The notes under the pieces are model-generated. The model worked only from the letters and a program-made list of their open reading frames with translations. It did no database searches and was not told the origin of the DNA. Shown here one piece after another: positions 8,859 through 18,533 of a DNA stretch of 64,000 nucleotides. Positions within the stretch are counted from its first letter, which is position 1. Each line of letters starts with the position of its first letter. Both the position numbers and the translations under genes were made by a program. This DNA comes from Variovorax ginsengisoli (GTDB taxonomy: Bacteria; Pseudomonadota; Gammaproteobacteria; Burkholderiales; Burkholderiaceae_C), in contig NZ_JAUJZH010000003.1 in NCBI RefSeq assembly GCF_030486595.1, forward strand, positions 186,001-250,000, given 5' to 3'.

Positions 8859-9592
8859 GCGGCTCGACCATGCTTGAAATCGGCGACCTGCACGTGTCCT
8901 ACGGCCAGGTCGACGCGGTGCGCGGCGTCACGCTGAAGCTCGAACACGGCCAGATCATCTCGGTGATCGGCCCCAACGGCGCCGGCAAGACCACCTTGCT
9001 GGCCGCCGCGATGGGCCTGCTGCCGAGCAAGGGCATCCTGAAGTTCGAGGGCGAGGACCTGCACGGGCTCGATGTCGAGGCGCGGGTCGAGCGCGGCCTG
9101 TGCCTGGTGCCCGAGAAGCGCGAGCTGTTCGGTGAGCTCAGCGTGCTCGACAACCTGCAGCTCGGGGCCTACTCCAAGCGGCTGGCGAGCGCTGCGCTCA
9201 AGCGCCAGCTGCAGCAGGTCTACGAGCGCTTTCCCCGGCTGGCGGAGCGGCGCTCGCAGCGCGCCGACACGCTGTCGGGCGGCGAGCGCCAGATGCTCGC
9301 GGTCGGCCGGGCGCTGATGTCGGCGCCGCGCCTGCTGATGCTCGACGAACCGAGCCTGGGCCTGGCGCCGCTGATCGTGCGCGACATCCTGGCCATCGTG
9401 CGCAAGCTGCGCGACGACGGCGTGTCGATCCTGCTGGTCGAGCAGAACGCGCGCGCCGCGCTCGAGAGCTCCGACCACGGCTATGTGCTGGAGACCGGAG
9501 AGATCGCGCTGTCGGGGCCCTCGGAGCAGCTGGAGAGCGATCCGCGCGTGCAGGCCACCTACCTCGGCGGAGGCACCCACGATGACGATTGA
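8855..9592 (+). CDS. branched-chain amino acid-type ABC transporter ATPase (LivF-like)
   Basis: This 245-aa ATPase is of LivF length. It has Walker [10 protein letters not shown], signature [15 protein letters not shown], Walker [14 protein letters not shown] (the SLGLAP ending is typical of LivF) and the switch segment [11 protein letters not shown]. It pairs with the LivG domain of the preceding protein to drive uptake. Its ATG overlaps the previous stop by 4 bp, and the CoA ligase start at 9582 lies inside its last codons, so the whole block is one transcript. Confidence 0.92.
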   Translation: MSGSTMLEIGDLHVSYGQVDAVRGVTLKLEHGQIISVIGPNGAGKTTLLAAAMGLLPSKGILKFEGEDLHGLDVEARVERGLCLVPEKRELFGELSVLDNLQLGAYSKRLASAALKRQLQQVYERFPRLAERRSQRADTLSGGERQMLAVGRALMSAPRLLMLDEPSLGLAPLIVRDILAIVRKLRDDGVSILLVEQNARAALESSDHGYVLETGEIALSGPSEQLESDPRVQATYLGGGTHDDD

Positions 9593-11180
9593 GCCGCGCC
9601 AGCTGCCGGCGGCGCAGCGCACCCTGCCTGCGATGCTGCAGCGGCAAGCGGCCGAGTTCGGGCAGCGGCCCCTGCTCAGGGTCGCGGGCCGCAGCTGGTC
9701 GCATGCCGATGCGGCCGCGGCCGCCGCCATCCGCGCCGGGGCGCTGGCGCAATGCGGCGTGACGCGCGGCGACCGCGTGGCGCTCATGAGCGGCAACCGC
9801 ATCGAGTTCGTCGAAGCCTTCCTCGGCGCCGGCTGGCTCGGCGCCGTGGCGGTGCCGGTCAACACCGCGTCGATGGGCCCCCAGCTCGAATACTTCCTGG
9901 CCAACAGCGAGGCCAGGCTGCTGGTGATCGAGGCCGATCTGCTCCAAAGGCTGCACACCGCCGACCTGGCGCGCACGGCGTTGCAGACGATCTGGGTCAT
10001 CGGCGAAGCGACCGGCAGCTGGCAGCCTCCCGAAGGTATCCGCCTGGTGCCCTGGCCGGCAGGCGCCGAGGCGATCGCGCCGGCCGCGGTCCAGCCCGGC
10101 GACCCGCTCGCCATCCTCTACACCTCGGGCACCACCGGCCCGGCCAAGGGCGTGGTCTGCCCGCATGCCCAGTATTTCTGGTGGGGCGTAAACAGCGCCG
10201 AGGTGCTCGGCGTCGGCGCCGACGACGTGCTGTGCACCACCTTGCCGCTGTTCCACATCAATGCGCTCAACACCTTCTCGCAGGCCGCGCTCACGGGCGC
10301 CGAGGTGGTGTTCGAGTCGCGCTTCTCGGCCTCGGGCTTCTGGCCTTCGATGCGGGCCAGCGGCGCCACGGTGGTCTACCTGCTCGGTGCTATGGTGCCG
10401 ATCCTGCTGGCCCAGCCCGAAGGGCCCGGCGAGCGCGAGCACCGCGTGCGCACCGGGCTCGGCCCCGGCGTGCCGGCGGCGGCCGGGCAGGCCTTCTTCG
10501 CACGCACCGGCGTGCGCCTGCTCGAAGGCTACGGCTCGACCGAGACCAATTTCGCGATCGCCACCGCCCCCGATTCGCCGCGCGGCGGCGTCATGGGATG
10601 GCTGCGGCCGGGCTTCCAGGCCCGGGTCGCCGATGCCGACGACGCTGAACTGCCAGCGGGCGAGGCCGGCGAACTGCTGCTGCGCGCCGACGAGCCCTAC
10701 GCCTTTGCGAGCGGCTACTTCAACATGCCGGAGAAGACGGTCGAGGCCTGGCGCAACCTGTGGTTCCATACCGGCGACCGCGTGCTGCGCGAGGCCGACG
10801 GCGCCTTCCGCTTCGTCGATCGCATCAAGGACGCGATCCGTCGCCGCGGCGAGAACATCTCCTCCTTCGAGGTCGAGCAGGTGCTGCTGAGCCATCCGGC
10901 GGTCGCTGCCTGCGCGGTCTACCCGGTGGGCTCCGAACTGGCCGAGGACGAGGTGATGGCCGCGCTGGTGGCGCGGGACGGCAGCGTGATCGAGCCGGCC
11001 GAGCTCATGCGATTCTGCGAGTCGCGCCTGCCGTACTTCGCGGTGCCGCGCTATGTCGACCTGCTCGACGACCTGCCGCGCACCGAGAACGGCAAGGTGC
11101 AAAAGTACAAGCTGCGCGAGCGCGGCGTGTCGGCCGCCACCTGGGACCGCGGGCCGGGCGCCCCACGCGCCAAAGGCTGA
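9582..11180 (+). CDS. acyl/aryl-CoA synthetase (AMP-dependent ligase)
   Basis: This 532-aa enzyme of the ANL superfamily forms an acyl-CoA from a carboxylic acid, ATP and CoA through an acyl-adenylate. Core motifs are present: P-loop [31 protein letters not shown], the hinge [15 protein letters not shown], and the C-terminal [11 protein letters not shown] with the catalytic Lys. The ATG at 9582 overlaps the end of livF by 11 bp and gives a normal N-terminus (MTIEPRQLP). Position directly after the transporter suggests it activates the imported acid. It resembles carnitine/crotonobetaine-type and aromatic-acid ligases; the substrate is not determinable. Confidence 0.88.
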   Translation: MTIEPRQLPAAQRTLPAMLQRQAAEFGQRPLLRVAGRSWSHADAAAAAAIRAGALAQCGVTRGDRVALMSGNRIEFVEAFLGAGWLGAVAVPVNTASMGPQLEYFLANSEARLLVIEADLLQRLHTADLARTALQTIWVIGEATGSWQPPEGIRLVPWPAGAEAIAPAAVQPGDPLAILYTSGTTGPAKGVVCPHAQYFWWGVNSAEVLGVGADDVLCTTLPLFHINALNTFSQAALTGAEVVFESRFSASGFWPSMRASGATVVYLLGAMVPILLAQPEGPGEREHRVRTGLGPGVPAAAGQAFFARTGVRLLEGYGSTETNFAIATAPDSPRGGVMGWLRPGFQARVADADDAELPAGEAGELLLRADEPYAFASGYFNMPEKTVEAWRNLWFHTGDRVLREADGAFRFVDRIKDAIRRRGENISSFEVEQVLLSHPAVAACAVYPVGSELAEDEVMAALVARDGSVIEPAELMRFCESRLPYFAVPRYVDLLDDLPRTENGKVQKYKLRERGVSAATWDRGPGAPRAKG

Positions 11181-11183
11181 GCC

Positions 11184-11933
11184 ATGTTCTCCCTCGACGG
11201 GCAGGCGGCTTTCGTGACGGGTGCGGGGCAGGGCCTGGGCGCCGCGATCGCGCTGGGGCTGGCGCAGGCGGGCGCCGGCGTGATGCTGGCCGATGTCGAC
11301 GCTGCGGCCGCCGAGGCGGTGGCGGCGGGCCTTCGCGACGCCGGCCACCGCTGCATCGCGATGGCGCTCGATGTCCGCGACGAGTCCGCGTTCGAACGCA
11401 GCTTCGAGGCCGCCGTGCAGCACTTCGGCGCCATCGACCTGCTGGTCAACAACGCCGCGCTGACGCCCTCGACCTCGCTCTGGGACATCACGGCCGGCGA
11501 ATGGGACGAGGTGATGGCGGTGAACCTGCGCGGCAGCTTCTTCGGCTGCCGCATCGCCGGACGCCACATGCGCGAGCGCGGTGCGGGCCGCATCGTCAAC
11601 CTGACGTCGATCGCAGGCCAGCAGGCCAGCGCGGCGACCGGCGCCCATTACGCGGCCTCGAAGGCCGGGCTGATCGCGCTGACCCGCTCCTTCGCGCAGG
11701 CCCTGGCGGCCGATGGCGTCACGGTCAATGCGCTGGCGCCGGCGGCGATCCGCAGCCCCTTGCTCGACGCCATGGCGCCGGAGCGGCAGCAGGCGCTGCT
11801 GCGCGGCATCCCGCTCGGCCGCTTCGGCGAGGCGCAGGAAGTGGCGGCAGCCGTGGTCTACCTGGCCTCGGCGGCCGGGGCCTTCGTCACGGGCACGACG
11901 CTCGATCTCAATGGCGGCCGGTCGATGCGCTGA
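11184..11933 (+). CDS. SDR family oxidoreductase
   Basis: This 249-aa classical short-chain dehydrogenase has cofactor motif TGAGQGLG near residue 12, NNAA, a catalytic Ser in NLTSIAG, and YAASK. The acidic residue after strand 2 (ADVD) suggests NAD(H) preference. It begins 3 bp after the CoA ligase stop. In this setting it could oxidise a hydroxyacyl-CoA or a dihydrodiol produced by the oxygenase; that role is inferred from neighbours only. Confidence 0.9.
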   Translation: MFSLDGQAAFVTGAGQGLGAAIALGLAQAGAGVMLADVDAAAAEAVAAGLRDAGHRCIAMALDVRDESAFERSFEAAVQHFGAIDLLVNNAALTPSTSLWDITAGEWDEVMAVNLRGSFFGCRIAGRHMRERGAGRIVNLTSIAGQQASAATGAHYAASKAGLIALTRSFAQALAADGVTVNALAPAAIRSPLLDAMAPERQQALLRGIPLGRFGEAQEVAAAVVYLASAAGAFVTGTTLDLNGGRSMR

Positions 11934-11955
11934 GCCCCCAAAAAAGCACCCGTGG

Positions 11956-11976
11956 TTAAAATGTTTAGTTGTCAAC
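11956..11976 (+). promoter_or_regulatory. possible promoter -10 and MarR-type operator before the second SDR
   Basis: The 56-bp gap before the next SDR is AT-rich, unlike its surroundings. It contains TAAAAT (11957-11962, five of six matches to a sigma-70 -10) and, at the expected transcription start, the palindrome GTTG-T-CAAC (11968-11976). The regulator two genes downstream is MarR-type, and MarR repressors often bind such short palindromes at the start site. No convincing -35 is seen, so this is tentative. Confidence 0.35.
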
Positions 11977-11989
11977 GGTTTTGCTAGCC

Positions 11990-12763
11990 ATGAAAAATTC
12001 ACTGAATGGGCGCCACGCGGTCGTGACCGGCGCGGCTCGTGGAATCGGCGCCGAGATCGCGCGCACCCTGGCGGCCGAGGGCGCCCGTGTCACCTTGCTC
12101 GGCCGCGACAGCGCCGCGCTGGAGCGCGTGCGCAGCGAACTGGCGGGCAGCGGGCACGGCGTGGCCGCGGTCGATGTCGCCGATGCCGAATCAGTGCGCG
12201 CGGCCTTCCAAGCCTTGCGTGCGGCGTCGGGTCCGGTCGAGATCCTGGTCAACAACGCCGGCCAGGCCGAGAGCGCGCCCTTCCTCAAGACCTCGGTCGA
12301 GCTCTGGCAGCGCATGCTCGGCGTCAACCTCACGGGCAGCTTCCTCTGCGCGCAGGCGGCGCTGCCCGACATGCTCGATGCCGGCTGGGGCCGCATCGTC
12401 AACATCGCCAGCACCGCGGGCCAGAAGGGCTACGCCTACGTCGCTGCATACACCGCGGCCAAGCACGGCGTGATCGGGCTCACGCGCTCGCTGGCGCTCG
12501 AGGTGGCGCGCAAGGGCGTCACGGTCAACGCGGTCTGCCCCGGCTACACCGACACCGACATCCTGCGCAACAGCGTCGCCAACGTGGTCGGCAAGACCGG
12601 CCGCAGCGAAGCCGATGCGCTGGCCGAGTTCGCGGTCGTCAATCCGCAGCGCCGCATCGTGCAGCCGGCCGAGGTGGCCGATGCGGTGCGCTGGCTCTGC
12701 GGCGAGGCTGCGGCCTCGGTCACCGGCCAGTCGATCTCGGTGTCGGGGGGAGAAGTCACATGA
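11990..12763 (+). CDS. SDR family oxidoreductase (3-hydroxyacyl-CoA dehydrogenase-like)
   Basis: This 257-aa classical SDR has [12 protein letters not shown], a Ser in NIASTAG, YTAAK and the terminal SVSGG. The ATG at 11990 is preferred to an in-frame TTG at 11969 because it gives the usual [15 protein letters not shown]-terminus. A possible separate promoter lies just upstream. The stop overlaps the MarR start as ATGA, so enzyme and regulator are made together, a common arrangement for autoregulated catabolic operons. Confidence 0.88.
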   Translation: MKNSLNGRHAVVTGAARGIGAEIARTLAAEGARVTLLGRDSAALERVRSELAGSGHGVAAVDVADAESVRAAFQALRAASGPVEILVNNAGQAESAPFLKTSVELWQRMLGVNLTGSFLCAQAALPDMLDAGWGRIVNIASTAGQKGYAYVAAYTAAKHGVIGLTRSLALEVARKGVTVNAVCPGYTDTDILRNSVANVVGKTGRSEADALAEFAVVNPQRRIVQPAEVADAVRWLCGEAAASVTGQSISVSGGEVT

Positions 12764-13299
12764 TCGACAGCACCAACGACCCGTCGCACGCGGCGCTCAG
12801 CGACGCCGAGGAACTGGGCCACGAGGCCCGCGCCGGCAACGACGACCACGCCGTGCTGAAGCTCTGGCTGCGCATGCTGGCCAGCACGACGCAGATCGAG
12901 GCCGAGATCCGCAAGCGGCTGCGCGAGCGCTTCGACATCACGCTGGCGCGCTTCGACTACATGGCCCAGCTCTACCGCTACAAGGACGGGCTCAAGATGC
13001 GCGTGCTGTCGCGCTACCTGATGGTCACGGGCGGCAACGTGACCGGGCTCACCGACGAACTCGAGCGCGAGGGCGTGGTCTCGCGCACCGCCAGCCCCGA
13101 CGACCGCCGGGCCTGGATCGTGAGCCTCACGCCCAAGGGCCGGCGCAGCTTCGAGGCCATGGCCAGCGAGCACGAGCAATGGATCCTCGAGATGTTCTCG
13201 GGGCTCGACATGAAGACCGTGAAGCAGCTGCACAGCCAGCTGGGGCAGCTGCGCGTGCACGTGATGCGCAACGAGGCCGGCGGCGAGGAGCCGGCGTGA
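12760..13299 (+). CDS. MarR family transcriptional regulator
   Basis: This 179-aa winged-helix regulator has its DNA-binding core at about residues 60-125. It carries the helix [28 protein letters not shown] and the wing [16 protein letters not shown] with the conserved D-x-R-R pattern. MarR proteins of this type repress aromatic-acid catabolic operons and are released by the acid or its CoA thioester. Its location after CoA-ligase and SDR genes fits such a role. The start overlaps the SDR stop by 4 bp, and the 3' end overlaps the thioesterase start. Confidence 0.9.
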   Translation: MIDSTNDPSHAALSDAEELGHEARAGNDDHAVLKLWLRMLASTTQIEAEIRKRLRERFDITLARFDYMAQLYRYKDGLKMRVLSRYLMVTGGNVTGLTDELEREGVVSRTASPDDRRAWIVSLTPKGRRSFEAMASEHEQWILEMFSGLDMKTVKQLHSQLGQLRVHVMRNEAGGEEPA

Positions 13300-13730
13300 G
13301 CGACGCCGCCGCCCGGGCGTTCCGTCGTGAACGGCTGATCCGCTTTTCCGACTGCGACCCGGCGGGCATCGTCTTCTACCCGCAGTACTTCGTGATGTTC
13401 AACGGCCTGGTCGAAGACTGGGTGAATGCGATGGGCGTGGGCTACCAGCGGCTGATCGTCGAACAGCGCATCGGCCTGCCGACCGTGCGGGTCGAGGCCG
13501 ATTTCCGCGCCGTGAGCCGCTTCGGCGACAGCGTGACCTTGGCGCTCGTGGTCGAGCGCCTCGGCACACGCTCGCTGACCCTGGCGCTGCAGTGCGTGGG
13601 CGCCGCCGGCGAACTTCGCATGCAGATGCGCCAGGTGCTGGTGACGACCTCGCTCGAGACGCATCGCGCGCTCGAGATCCCCGCGGCGCTGCGCGATGCG
13701 ATCCTGCGCGGCGTGCCCGACGAGGGCTGA
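13296..13730 (+). CDS. acyl-CoA thioesterase, 4-hydroxybenzoyl-CoA thioesterase type
   Basis: This 144-aa single hotdog-fold protein starts with GTG inside the MarR stop (GTGA overlap). It carries the 4HBT signature FSDCDPAGIVFYPQYF near residues 17-32, in which the Asp of DPAG is catalytic. It would hydrolyse an acyl- or aroyl-CoA, perhaps to limit CoA trapping or to release the end product of the pathway. It is the last gene of the plus-strand block and converges on the aldoxime dehydratase with an 8-bp gap. Confidence 0.87.
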   Translation: MSDAAARAFRRERLIRFSDCDPAGIVFYPQYFVMFNGLVEDWVNAMGVGYQRLIVEQRIGLPTVRVEADFRAVSRFGDSVTLALVVERLGTRSLTLALQCVGAAGELRMQMRQVLVTTSLETHRALEIPAALRDAILRGVPDEG

Positions 13731-13738
13731 GTCCTCGC

Positions 13739-14800
13739 TCAGGCCGCCAGGCCGTTCATGAGCCCGGTGCGCGGGTGGCAGTTGATGTACTCGTAGCTCT
13801 GCTCGTCCATCTTCAGCACCGACACCTCGTGGTACACGCGCAGCTGCAGCTCGAAGTTGAGCTCCTGCACATAGCGCATGAAGCTGCCGAAGATCGCCAC
13901 GTGCGTGGGATGCGACTCGGCCCAGCGCTCCATGTCGGCCAGCGAGCGCCAGAAGCTCAGGCCGAAGGACTTCTGCAGCGGCGCGCCCCTGGCGTCGAGG
14001 TGGTGCATGTAGCGGTTGCTGTAGCAGCCGATCGCGAGGCCCTGGTCGCGCAGGAAGTCCATGCCCTCGCGCAACGTCGGCTCCATGTCCTCGAGGTAGA
14101 GGGTGCGCTCCTTGCCGGTGGTGTCTGTCCATTCCTGGCCCGAGCGGATCATCGCCACGTTCTGGTGGCCCGCGATGCGCACGCGCTGGCCCGGCGCGGG
14201 CGTGGCCGGGATCGCGCTGCGGCTTCCCGATGCCACCATCGCGTCGGTCTGCGACAACGGGATCCGGTCGCGCATCGAACCCCAGTAGCCATGCTCCTGG
14301 ATCTCGCCGCTGACCCCGCCGCCCATCACGACACCCACGCCCTCAAAGCGGTCGGGCGTGCTGAACATGGTCTCGTAGTGCTCGGCCCGCGGCGAGGCGA
14401 TCTCGCGGAAGTAGCCCAGGCCGTCGTCGAGCCGCGCCGGCGAGCGCCACCAGTCGTCGATCTCGGGCGTGGCGCACCAGCGTCCGAAGGCGGCCGGGTC
14501 GCTCCAGTAGGCGATCGCGATCATGTTGTCGAAGCCCTCGGCGTCGACGAAGTGCGCCAGGTCGTGGTGGCCCGGCCCGTCGGCGAGGCCGAAGTCGCGC
14601 GCGATCTGCATCAGGGCGGCGCAGGCGCGGCCCTGCAGTTCGGGCCCGCGCGACTGCACGCCGAAGTAGCCCATCACCACCTGGCCCACGCCGGCGGCTG
14701 CGCGAGCCGACCAGACGGGGTAGGGCGGCGTGTAGTCGTCCTCCACCCGGCGGTGCCGGGTGCGCGGACATTTCAGGTGCTCGGCAATGGCGGATTCCAT
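13739..14800 (-). CDS. heme-dependent aldoxime dehydratase (phenylacetaldoxime dehydratase family)
   Basis: This 353-aa cytoplasmic enzyme dehydrates aldoximes (R-CH=NOH) to nitriles. Length and layout match the OxdA/Oxd family, and landmark segments are recognisable: TPDRFEGVGVVMGGG, GYWGSMRDRI (R177/R179, at the position of the catalytic Arg), IRSGQ (S220), ESHPTH (H297/H300, around the proximal heme ligand) and RVYHEVSVL (H324, at the position of the catalytic distal His). Those role assignments come from known family members by position. GGAAG precedes the ATG. It is followed by nitrilase on the other side of a 24-bp gap in the same operon, which completes aldoxime-to-acid conversion. Confidence 0.9.
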   Translation of the reverse strand: MESAIAEHLKCPRTRHRRVEDDYTPPYPVWSARAAAGVGQVVMGYFGVQSRGPELQGRACAALMQIARDFGLADGPGHHDLAHFVDAEGFDNMIAIAYWSDPAAFGRWCATPEIDDWWRSPARLDDGLGYFREIASPRAEHYETMFSTPDRFEGVGVVMGGGVSGEIQEHGYWGSMRDRIPLSQTDAMVASGSRSAIPATPAPGQRVRIAGHQNVAMIRSGQEWTDTTGKERTLYLEDMEPTLREGMDFLRDQGLAIGCYSNRYMHHLDARGAPLQKSFGLSFWRSLADMERWAESHPTHVAIFGSFMRYVQELNFELQLRVYHEVSVLKMDEQSYEYINCHPRTGLMNGLAA

Positions 14801-14824
14801 GGCGCTTCCCTGTGAGCCGGCGGC

Positions 14825-15880
14825 TCAGGCCACGACCGGCTGGCGGGCGACGGCCGCAGCCGCAGCCGCTTCCACCGGCGTGGACACCGGCTCGGCGGCT
14901 GCCTTCTCGGGCTCGGCCGGGCCCTGCAGCACCACCGGCTCGCGCCGCTTCCTGTTGAACAGCAGCTGCGTCACGTCGGGCCGCGAATAGTGGCCGGCCG
15001 GGTCGCCGGCGGCCTTGGCCAGCGAGATCATCCCGAGGTCGATGTCGGCCACCACCAGGCCTTCCTCGTCCTCGGCGAGGTTCTTGCCGAGCGGCGATCC
15101 GTCGGGTCCGTAGATGCGCGCGAAGCCGCCGCCGACCAGCAGCATCTGCTGCTTGCCGGCATCGGTGCACAGCAGTTCGTGCATCGCCTTCGACACCGTG
15201 GCGCAGGGCGCCACCACGAAGCACTGGCCCTCGGCCGCGTACACCTGGCTGGCGGCGTTGTTGACTTCGGCGCCGAGCGCGTAGGCGCCGCCGCGGTAGA
15301 GGGAGAAGCTGGGCCAGGCGCCGCAATGGATCTGCTCGTTCTGCGAGTACATCGCGTACTTGCTGAGCGGCTGCAGGTGCTCCCAGCACGACAGCGAGCC
15401 GATGTTGCCGATAGCCGTCTCGACCACGGCGAGGTCCGAGCCGTCGCCTTCGCCGAAGACGGTGCGCTCGACGTGCGTCGGCTTGAGCTTGCGCCGGGTC
15501 TGCAGCGTGTTGCCCTGGTCGTCGATCAGGGCCTGCGCGATGTAGAGGCTGCCGGCGGCCTTCTCGCTGTAGCCGAGCGAGACCCAGATGCGGTGCTTGC
15601 GCGCGGCCTCGCGGATGCGGTCGAACTCGGGCGAGCCGACGACCAGGGCGTTGTCGTGATAGCGCTGCACGAACTGCATGCCCCAGGCCGGCGAATCGAG
15701 CCAGATCCACCACGGATAGCCGGGCACCCAGGTCTCGGGAAAGGCGATCAGCTGCACGCCCTGGCCGGCCGCCTGGGCCATCAGGTCGATGGTCTTGTCG
15801 ATGGTGCCGTCGAGGTCGAGGAAGACGGGGGCGGCCTGCACCGCGGCGACGCGCAGGCGGGGATGGGTGGTGCTGGACAT
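14825..15880 (-). CDS. nitrilase
   Basis: This 351-aa carbon-nitrogen hydrolase converts a nitrile to the carboxylic acid and ammonia. The catalytic triad is visible: E49 in AFPETW, K131 in RRKLKPTHVER, and C165 in SCWEHLQP. FPETWVPGYPWW and GEGDGSDL are true-nitrilase features rather than amidase ones. The C-terminal 30 residues are Ala/Val-rich and lie beyond the catalytic domain. GGAGAAACGCC precedes the ATG. It is first in the operon with aldoxime dehydratase and is divergent from an AraC regulator, the arrangement known for inducible nitrilase and aldoxime systems. Confidence 0.92.
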   Translation of the reverse strand: MSSTTHPRLRVAAVQAAPVFLDLDGTIDKTIDLMAQAAGQGVQLIAFPETWVPGYPWWIWLDSPAWGMQFVQRYHDNALVVGSPEFDRIREAARKHRIWVSLGYSEKAAGSLYIAQALIDDQGNTLQTRRKLKPTHVERTVFGEGDGSDLAVVETAIGNIGSLSCWEHLQPLSKYAMYSQNEQIHCGAWPSFSLYRGGAYALGAEVNNAASQVYAAEGQCFVVAPCATVSKAMHELLCTDAGKQQMLLVGGGFARIYGPDGSPLGKNLAEDEEGLVVADIDLGMISLAKAAGDPAGHYSRPDVTQLLFNRKRREPVVLQGPAEPEKAAAEPVSTPVEAAAAAAVARQPVVA

Positions 15881-15948
15881 GGCGTTTCTCCAAAGGGGTG
15901 GAAGGGGCCCGCGGCATCCGGGTTAGCGCGGTGGCATGCGGGTTGCTT

Positions 15949-15975
15949 GAAGCGTAAGTTCGCCGCCTGGAAGCG
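15949..15975 (+). promoter_or_regulatory. possible AraC-type operator in the nitrilase/regulator divergent region
   Basis: The 171-bp region between the divergent nitrilase and AraC genes contains GAAGCG twice in direct orientation, at 15949-15954 and 15970-15975. The 21-bp spacing is two helical turns, as expected for direct half-sites bound by an AraC/XylS protein. Only the hexamer is conserved, so this is a weak inference. No clear -35/-10 pair was identified. Confidence 0.3.
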
Positions 15976-16051
15976 CCTTGTCCGGAATTCGCGGCGTTCT
16001 TGATCCAGCGTTGCAAGCGGCCCTTTGGCGCACCTCCCCGGAAGGATCCCC

Positions 16052-17017
16052 ATGACCCAACTGCTCAGCACAGCCGTCGTTCCGCGCGAGCAGCGGCTCG
16101 CCTACTGGACCGACATGATCTGCAACGTCTACGTGCAGCTCGGCTGCGATCCGGTGCCGGGCGATCGCCCCCGAGGCGAATTCGACGGCAGCATCCGCCA
16201 GCACACGCTGCCCAGCCTCGATGTCTCGGTGGTCACGTCGGGCCCGCAGAAGGTGATGCGCACGGCCGGCCACATCGCGCGCTCGTCGGACGACTATTTC
16301 CTGGTCAGCATCCAGGCCCGCGGCCGCGGCGTGGTCCGGCAGGACGGCCGCGACGCCGTGCTGTCGGTGGGCGATTTCGCGCTCTACGACAGCACGCGGC
16401 CCTATCAGCTGCAGTTCGACGACGCCTTCGAGCAGATCGTGCTCAAGCTGCCGGGCGAGCGCCTGCGCAGCGAACTGCGCCAGACCGAGGCCCTGACCGC
16501 CACCACGGTGTCGGGCCGCGAGGGCGCCGGCCATCTGCTGCTGGGCATGATCCGCACCCTGCACGAGGACATCGACGCGCTGCAGCCGGCCTCGGCGCTG
16601 GCGGTCGCCAATGGCGTGCTCAACATCCTGGTGGCCGGGCTGCAGACGCTGCCGGCGGCGCGCGCGCCGGCCCTGAGCAACCTGACGGCCTTCCACCTGG
16701 CGCGGATCAAGCGCCGCATCGACGAGCAGCTCGACGATCCGGCGCTGTCGGTCGGCACGCTGGCGGCTGCGCTCGGCCTGTCGGTGAGCCAGATCCACCG
16801 CGTCTTCAAGAGCGAGCCGGTGACGCCGGCGCAGTACATCTGGGAGCGCCGGCTCGAGGCCTGCAGCCGCGATCTGCTGGACCCGCGCGCCGCCGGCTGC
16901 ACGGTCGGCGAGATCGCCTATGGCCGCGGCTTCAGCGACGCGGCGCATTTCAGCCGGGCGTTTCGCGAGCGTTTCGGCTGCTCGCCGCGCGAGTGGCGGC
17001 AGCGCATCGCGCATTGA
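16052..17017 (+). CDS. AraC/XylS family transcriptional regulator
   Basis: This 321-aa regulator has an N-terminal AraC-binding-like ligand domain (about residues 1-200, with RPYQLQFDD) and a C-terminal double helix-turn-helix. The first helix pair is around VGTLAAALGLSVSQIHRVFK, and the second is around GEIAYGRGFSDAAHFSRAFRERFG. GGAAGGA lies before the ATG at 16052; an in-frame TTG at 16025 is less likely. AraC/XylS proteins adjacent to nitrilase (NitR) and aldoxime dehydratase (OxdR) genes activate them in response to nitrile or aldoxime, so the same role is likely here. Confidence 0.9.
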   Translation: MTQLLSTAVVPREQRLAYWTDMICNVYVQLGCDPVPGDRPRGEFDGSIRQHTLPSLDVSVVTSGPQKVMRTAGHIARSSDDYFLVSIQARGRGVVRQDGRDAVLSVGDFALYDSTRPYQLQFDDAFEQIVLKLPGERLRSELRQTEALTATTVSGREGAGHLLLGMIRTLHEDIDALQPASALAVANGVLNILVAGLQTLPAARAPALSNLTAFHLARIKRRIDEQLDDPALSVGTLAAALGLSVSQIHRVFKSEPVTPAQYIWERRLEACSRDLLDPRAAGCTVGEIAYGRGFSDAAHFSRAFRERFGCSPREWRQRIAH

Positions 17018-17082
17018 ATCGGCGCCCGGGTGCCGGGCATGGATTGCGGCATGATGCGCGAAAAGCCACACCGGAGACACCC

Positions 17083-18522
17083 ATGGCGCGCGCCGACAGA
17101 GCCGACCCTGACGAAGAACTGGACCGCCGGGCACGCGCCCTGGCAAGCGCCTTCACGACGCCCCGTCCCAGTGTCGAGGAGCGCATGGCCATGGGCAAGG
17201 CGCTGCGAGAGCGCCTGCCCCGGGCCAGCCATGGCGCCTTCGAGCGCTCGCCGCAGGTCGATCCGGTGGCGATCCTGCTGGCGCAGGCGAGCACCCGCAT
17301 ACCGGAACTGATACCGGTGCGGCACGCCCGCATGCTGCAGTCGCCGTTCGCCTTCCTGCGCGGCGCGGCGGCCGTCATGGCGGCCGACCTAGCGCCGAGC
17401 CCGAGCACGGGGCTGCAGGTGCAGGCCTGCGGCGACATGCATGTCGCCAACTTCGGCGTCTTCGCGTCGGCCGAGCGGCAGCTGGTGTTCGCGATCAACG
17501 ATTTCGACGAGACCCAGCCCGGGCCGTGGGAATGGGACGTCAAGCGGCTGGCGGCCAGTGCCTATGTGGCGGCCGATCATCTGGCGTGCGACAAGGCCGG
17601 GCGGGAAGCCGCCGCGCGGGCCGCGGTGGAGAGCTACCGCAGCCGGATGCGCCGCTATGCGGGGATGGGGCAGCTGGAGGTCTGGTACGACACGATCCAC
17701 AGCGATCGGCTGCTGGAATCGCTGCCGCCGGCCATGCGCGGGAGCGCCGATGCAGTGCTCGACAAGGCGCGCAAGCGCACCCACATGCAGGTGCTCGACA
17801 AGATGACCGACCTGGTCGACGACCAGCACCGGATCATCGAGCAGCACCCCTTCATCGTGCGCGCCAGCGTGACCTCGATGGGGCGGCCGGTGGACGAGGC
17901 GATCGGCCACTGCCTGGCCCACTACCTCGACTCGCTGGCCCCGGACCGGCGGCTGCTGCTGTCGCGCTACCGCGTGCTCGACGCGGCGCAGAAGGTGGTC
18001 GGCGTGGGCAGCGTCGGCACCCGCTGCTGGGTGGTCCTGATGCAGGGGCGCGACTGGGACGACCCGCTGTTCCTGCAGCTGAAAGAGGCGCAGCCCTCGG
18101 TGCTCGAGGCCTATGTGGGCTGCGCGGCATCGCCCGACGCGCCGACCAACCATGGCGAGCGCGTGGTGCGCGGGCAGCGCCTGATCCAGGGTTCGCCCGA
18201 CATCTTCCTCGGCTGGGGCGAGATCGACGGCGTGCACTTCTACATCCGCCAGCTGCGTGACATGAAGGGCGGCGTCGAGCTGGAGCCGGGCCAGACCACG
18301 CAGGCCGGCTTCATCGAGTACTGCCGCCTCTGCGGCTGGGCGCTGGCGCTGGCGCACGCCAAATCGGGCGACGCGGCGATGATCGGCGGCTACCTCGGCA
18401 AGTCGGACGTGTTCGACGATGCGCTGGTGGCGTTCGCGACCGCCTATGGGGCACAGACAGAGGCCGACCATGCGCGGTTCGCCGCGGCGGCGAGGGAGGG
18501 GCTGGTCGAAGTCGCCGAATAG
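17083..18522 (+). CDS. DUF2252 domain-containing protein
   Basis: This 479-aa protein belongs to DUF2252, whose fold is predicted to resemble aminoglycoside/choline kinases. The family hallmarks are visible: RHARMLQSPFAFLRGAA near residue 75, CGDMHVANFGVF, AINDFDETQPGPWEWDVKRLAAS, and GVGSVGTRCWV. The N-terminal ATG at 17083 follows ACACCGGAGACACCC, a good ribosome site. The biochemical role is unestablished and a kinase-like activity is only a structural guess. It stands alone, between the AraC gene and a broken CaiB gene running the other way, so context does not help. Confidence 0.88.
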   Translation: MARADRADPDEELDRRARALASAFTTPRPSVEERMAMGKALRERLPRASHGAFERSPQVDPVAILLAQASTRIPELIPVRHARMLQSPFAFLRGAAAVMAADLAPSPSTGLQVQACGDMHVANFGVFASAERQLVFAINDFDETQPGPWEWDVKRLAASAYVAADHLACDKAGREAAARAAVESYRSRMRRYAGMGQLEVWYDTIHSDRLLESLPPAMRGSADAVLDKARKRTHMQVLDKMTDLVDDQHRIIEQHPFIVRASVTSMGRPVDEAIGHCLAHYLDSLAPDRRLLLSRYRVLDAAQKVVGVGSVGTRCWVVLMQGRDWDDPLFLQLKEAQPSVLEAYVGCAASPDAPTNHGERVVRGQRLIQGSPDIFLGWGEIDGVHFYIRQLRDMKGGVELEPGQTTQAGFIEYCRLCGWALALAHAKSGDAAMIGGYLGKSDVFDDALVAFATAYGAQTEADHARFAAAAREGLVEVAE

Positions 18523-18533
18523 GCCCGCAGGCG

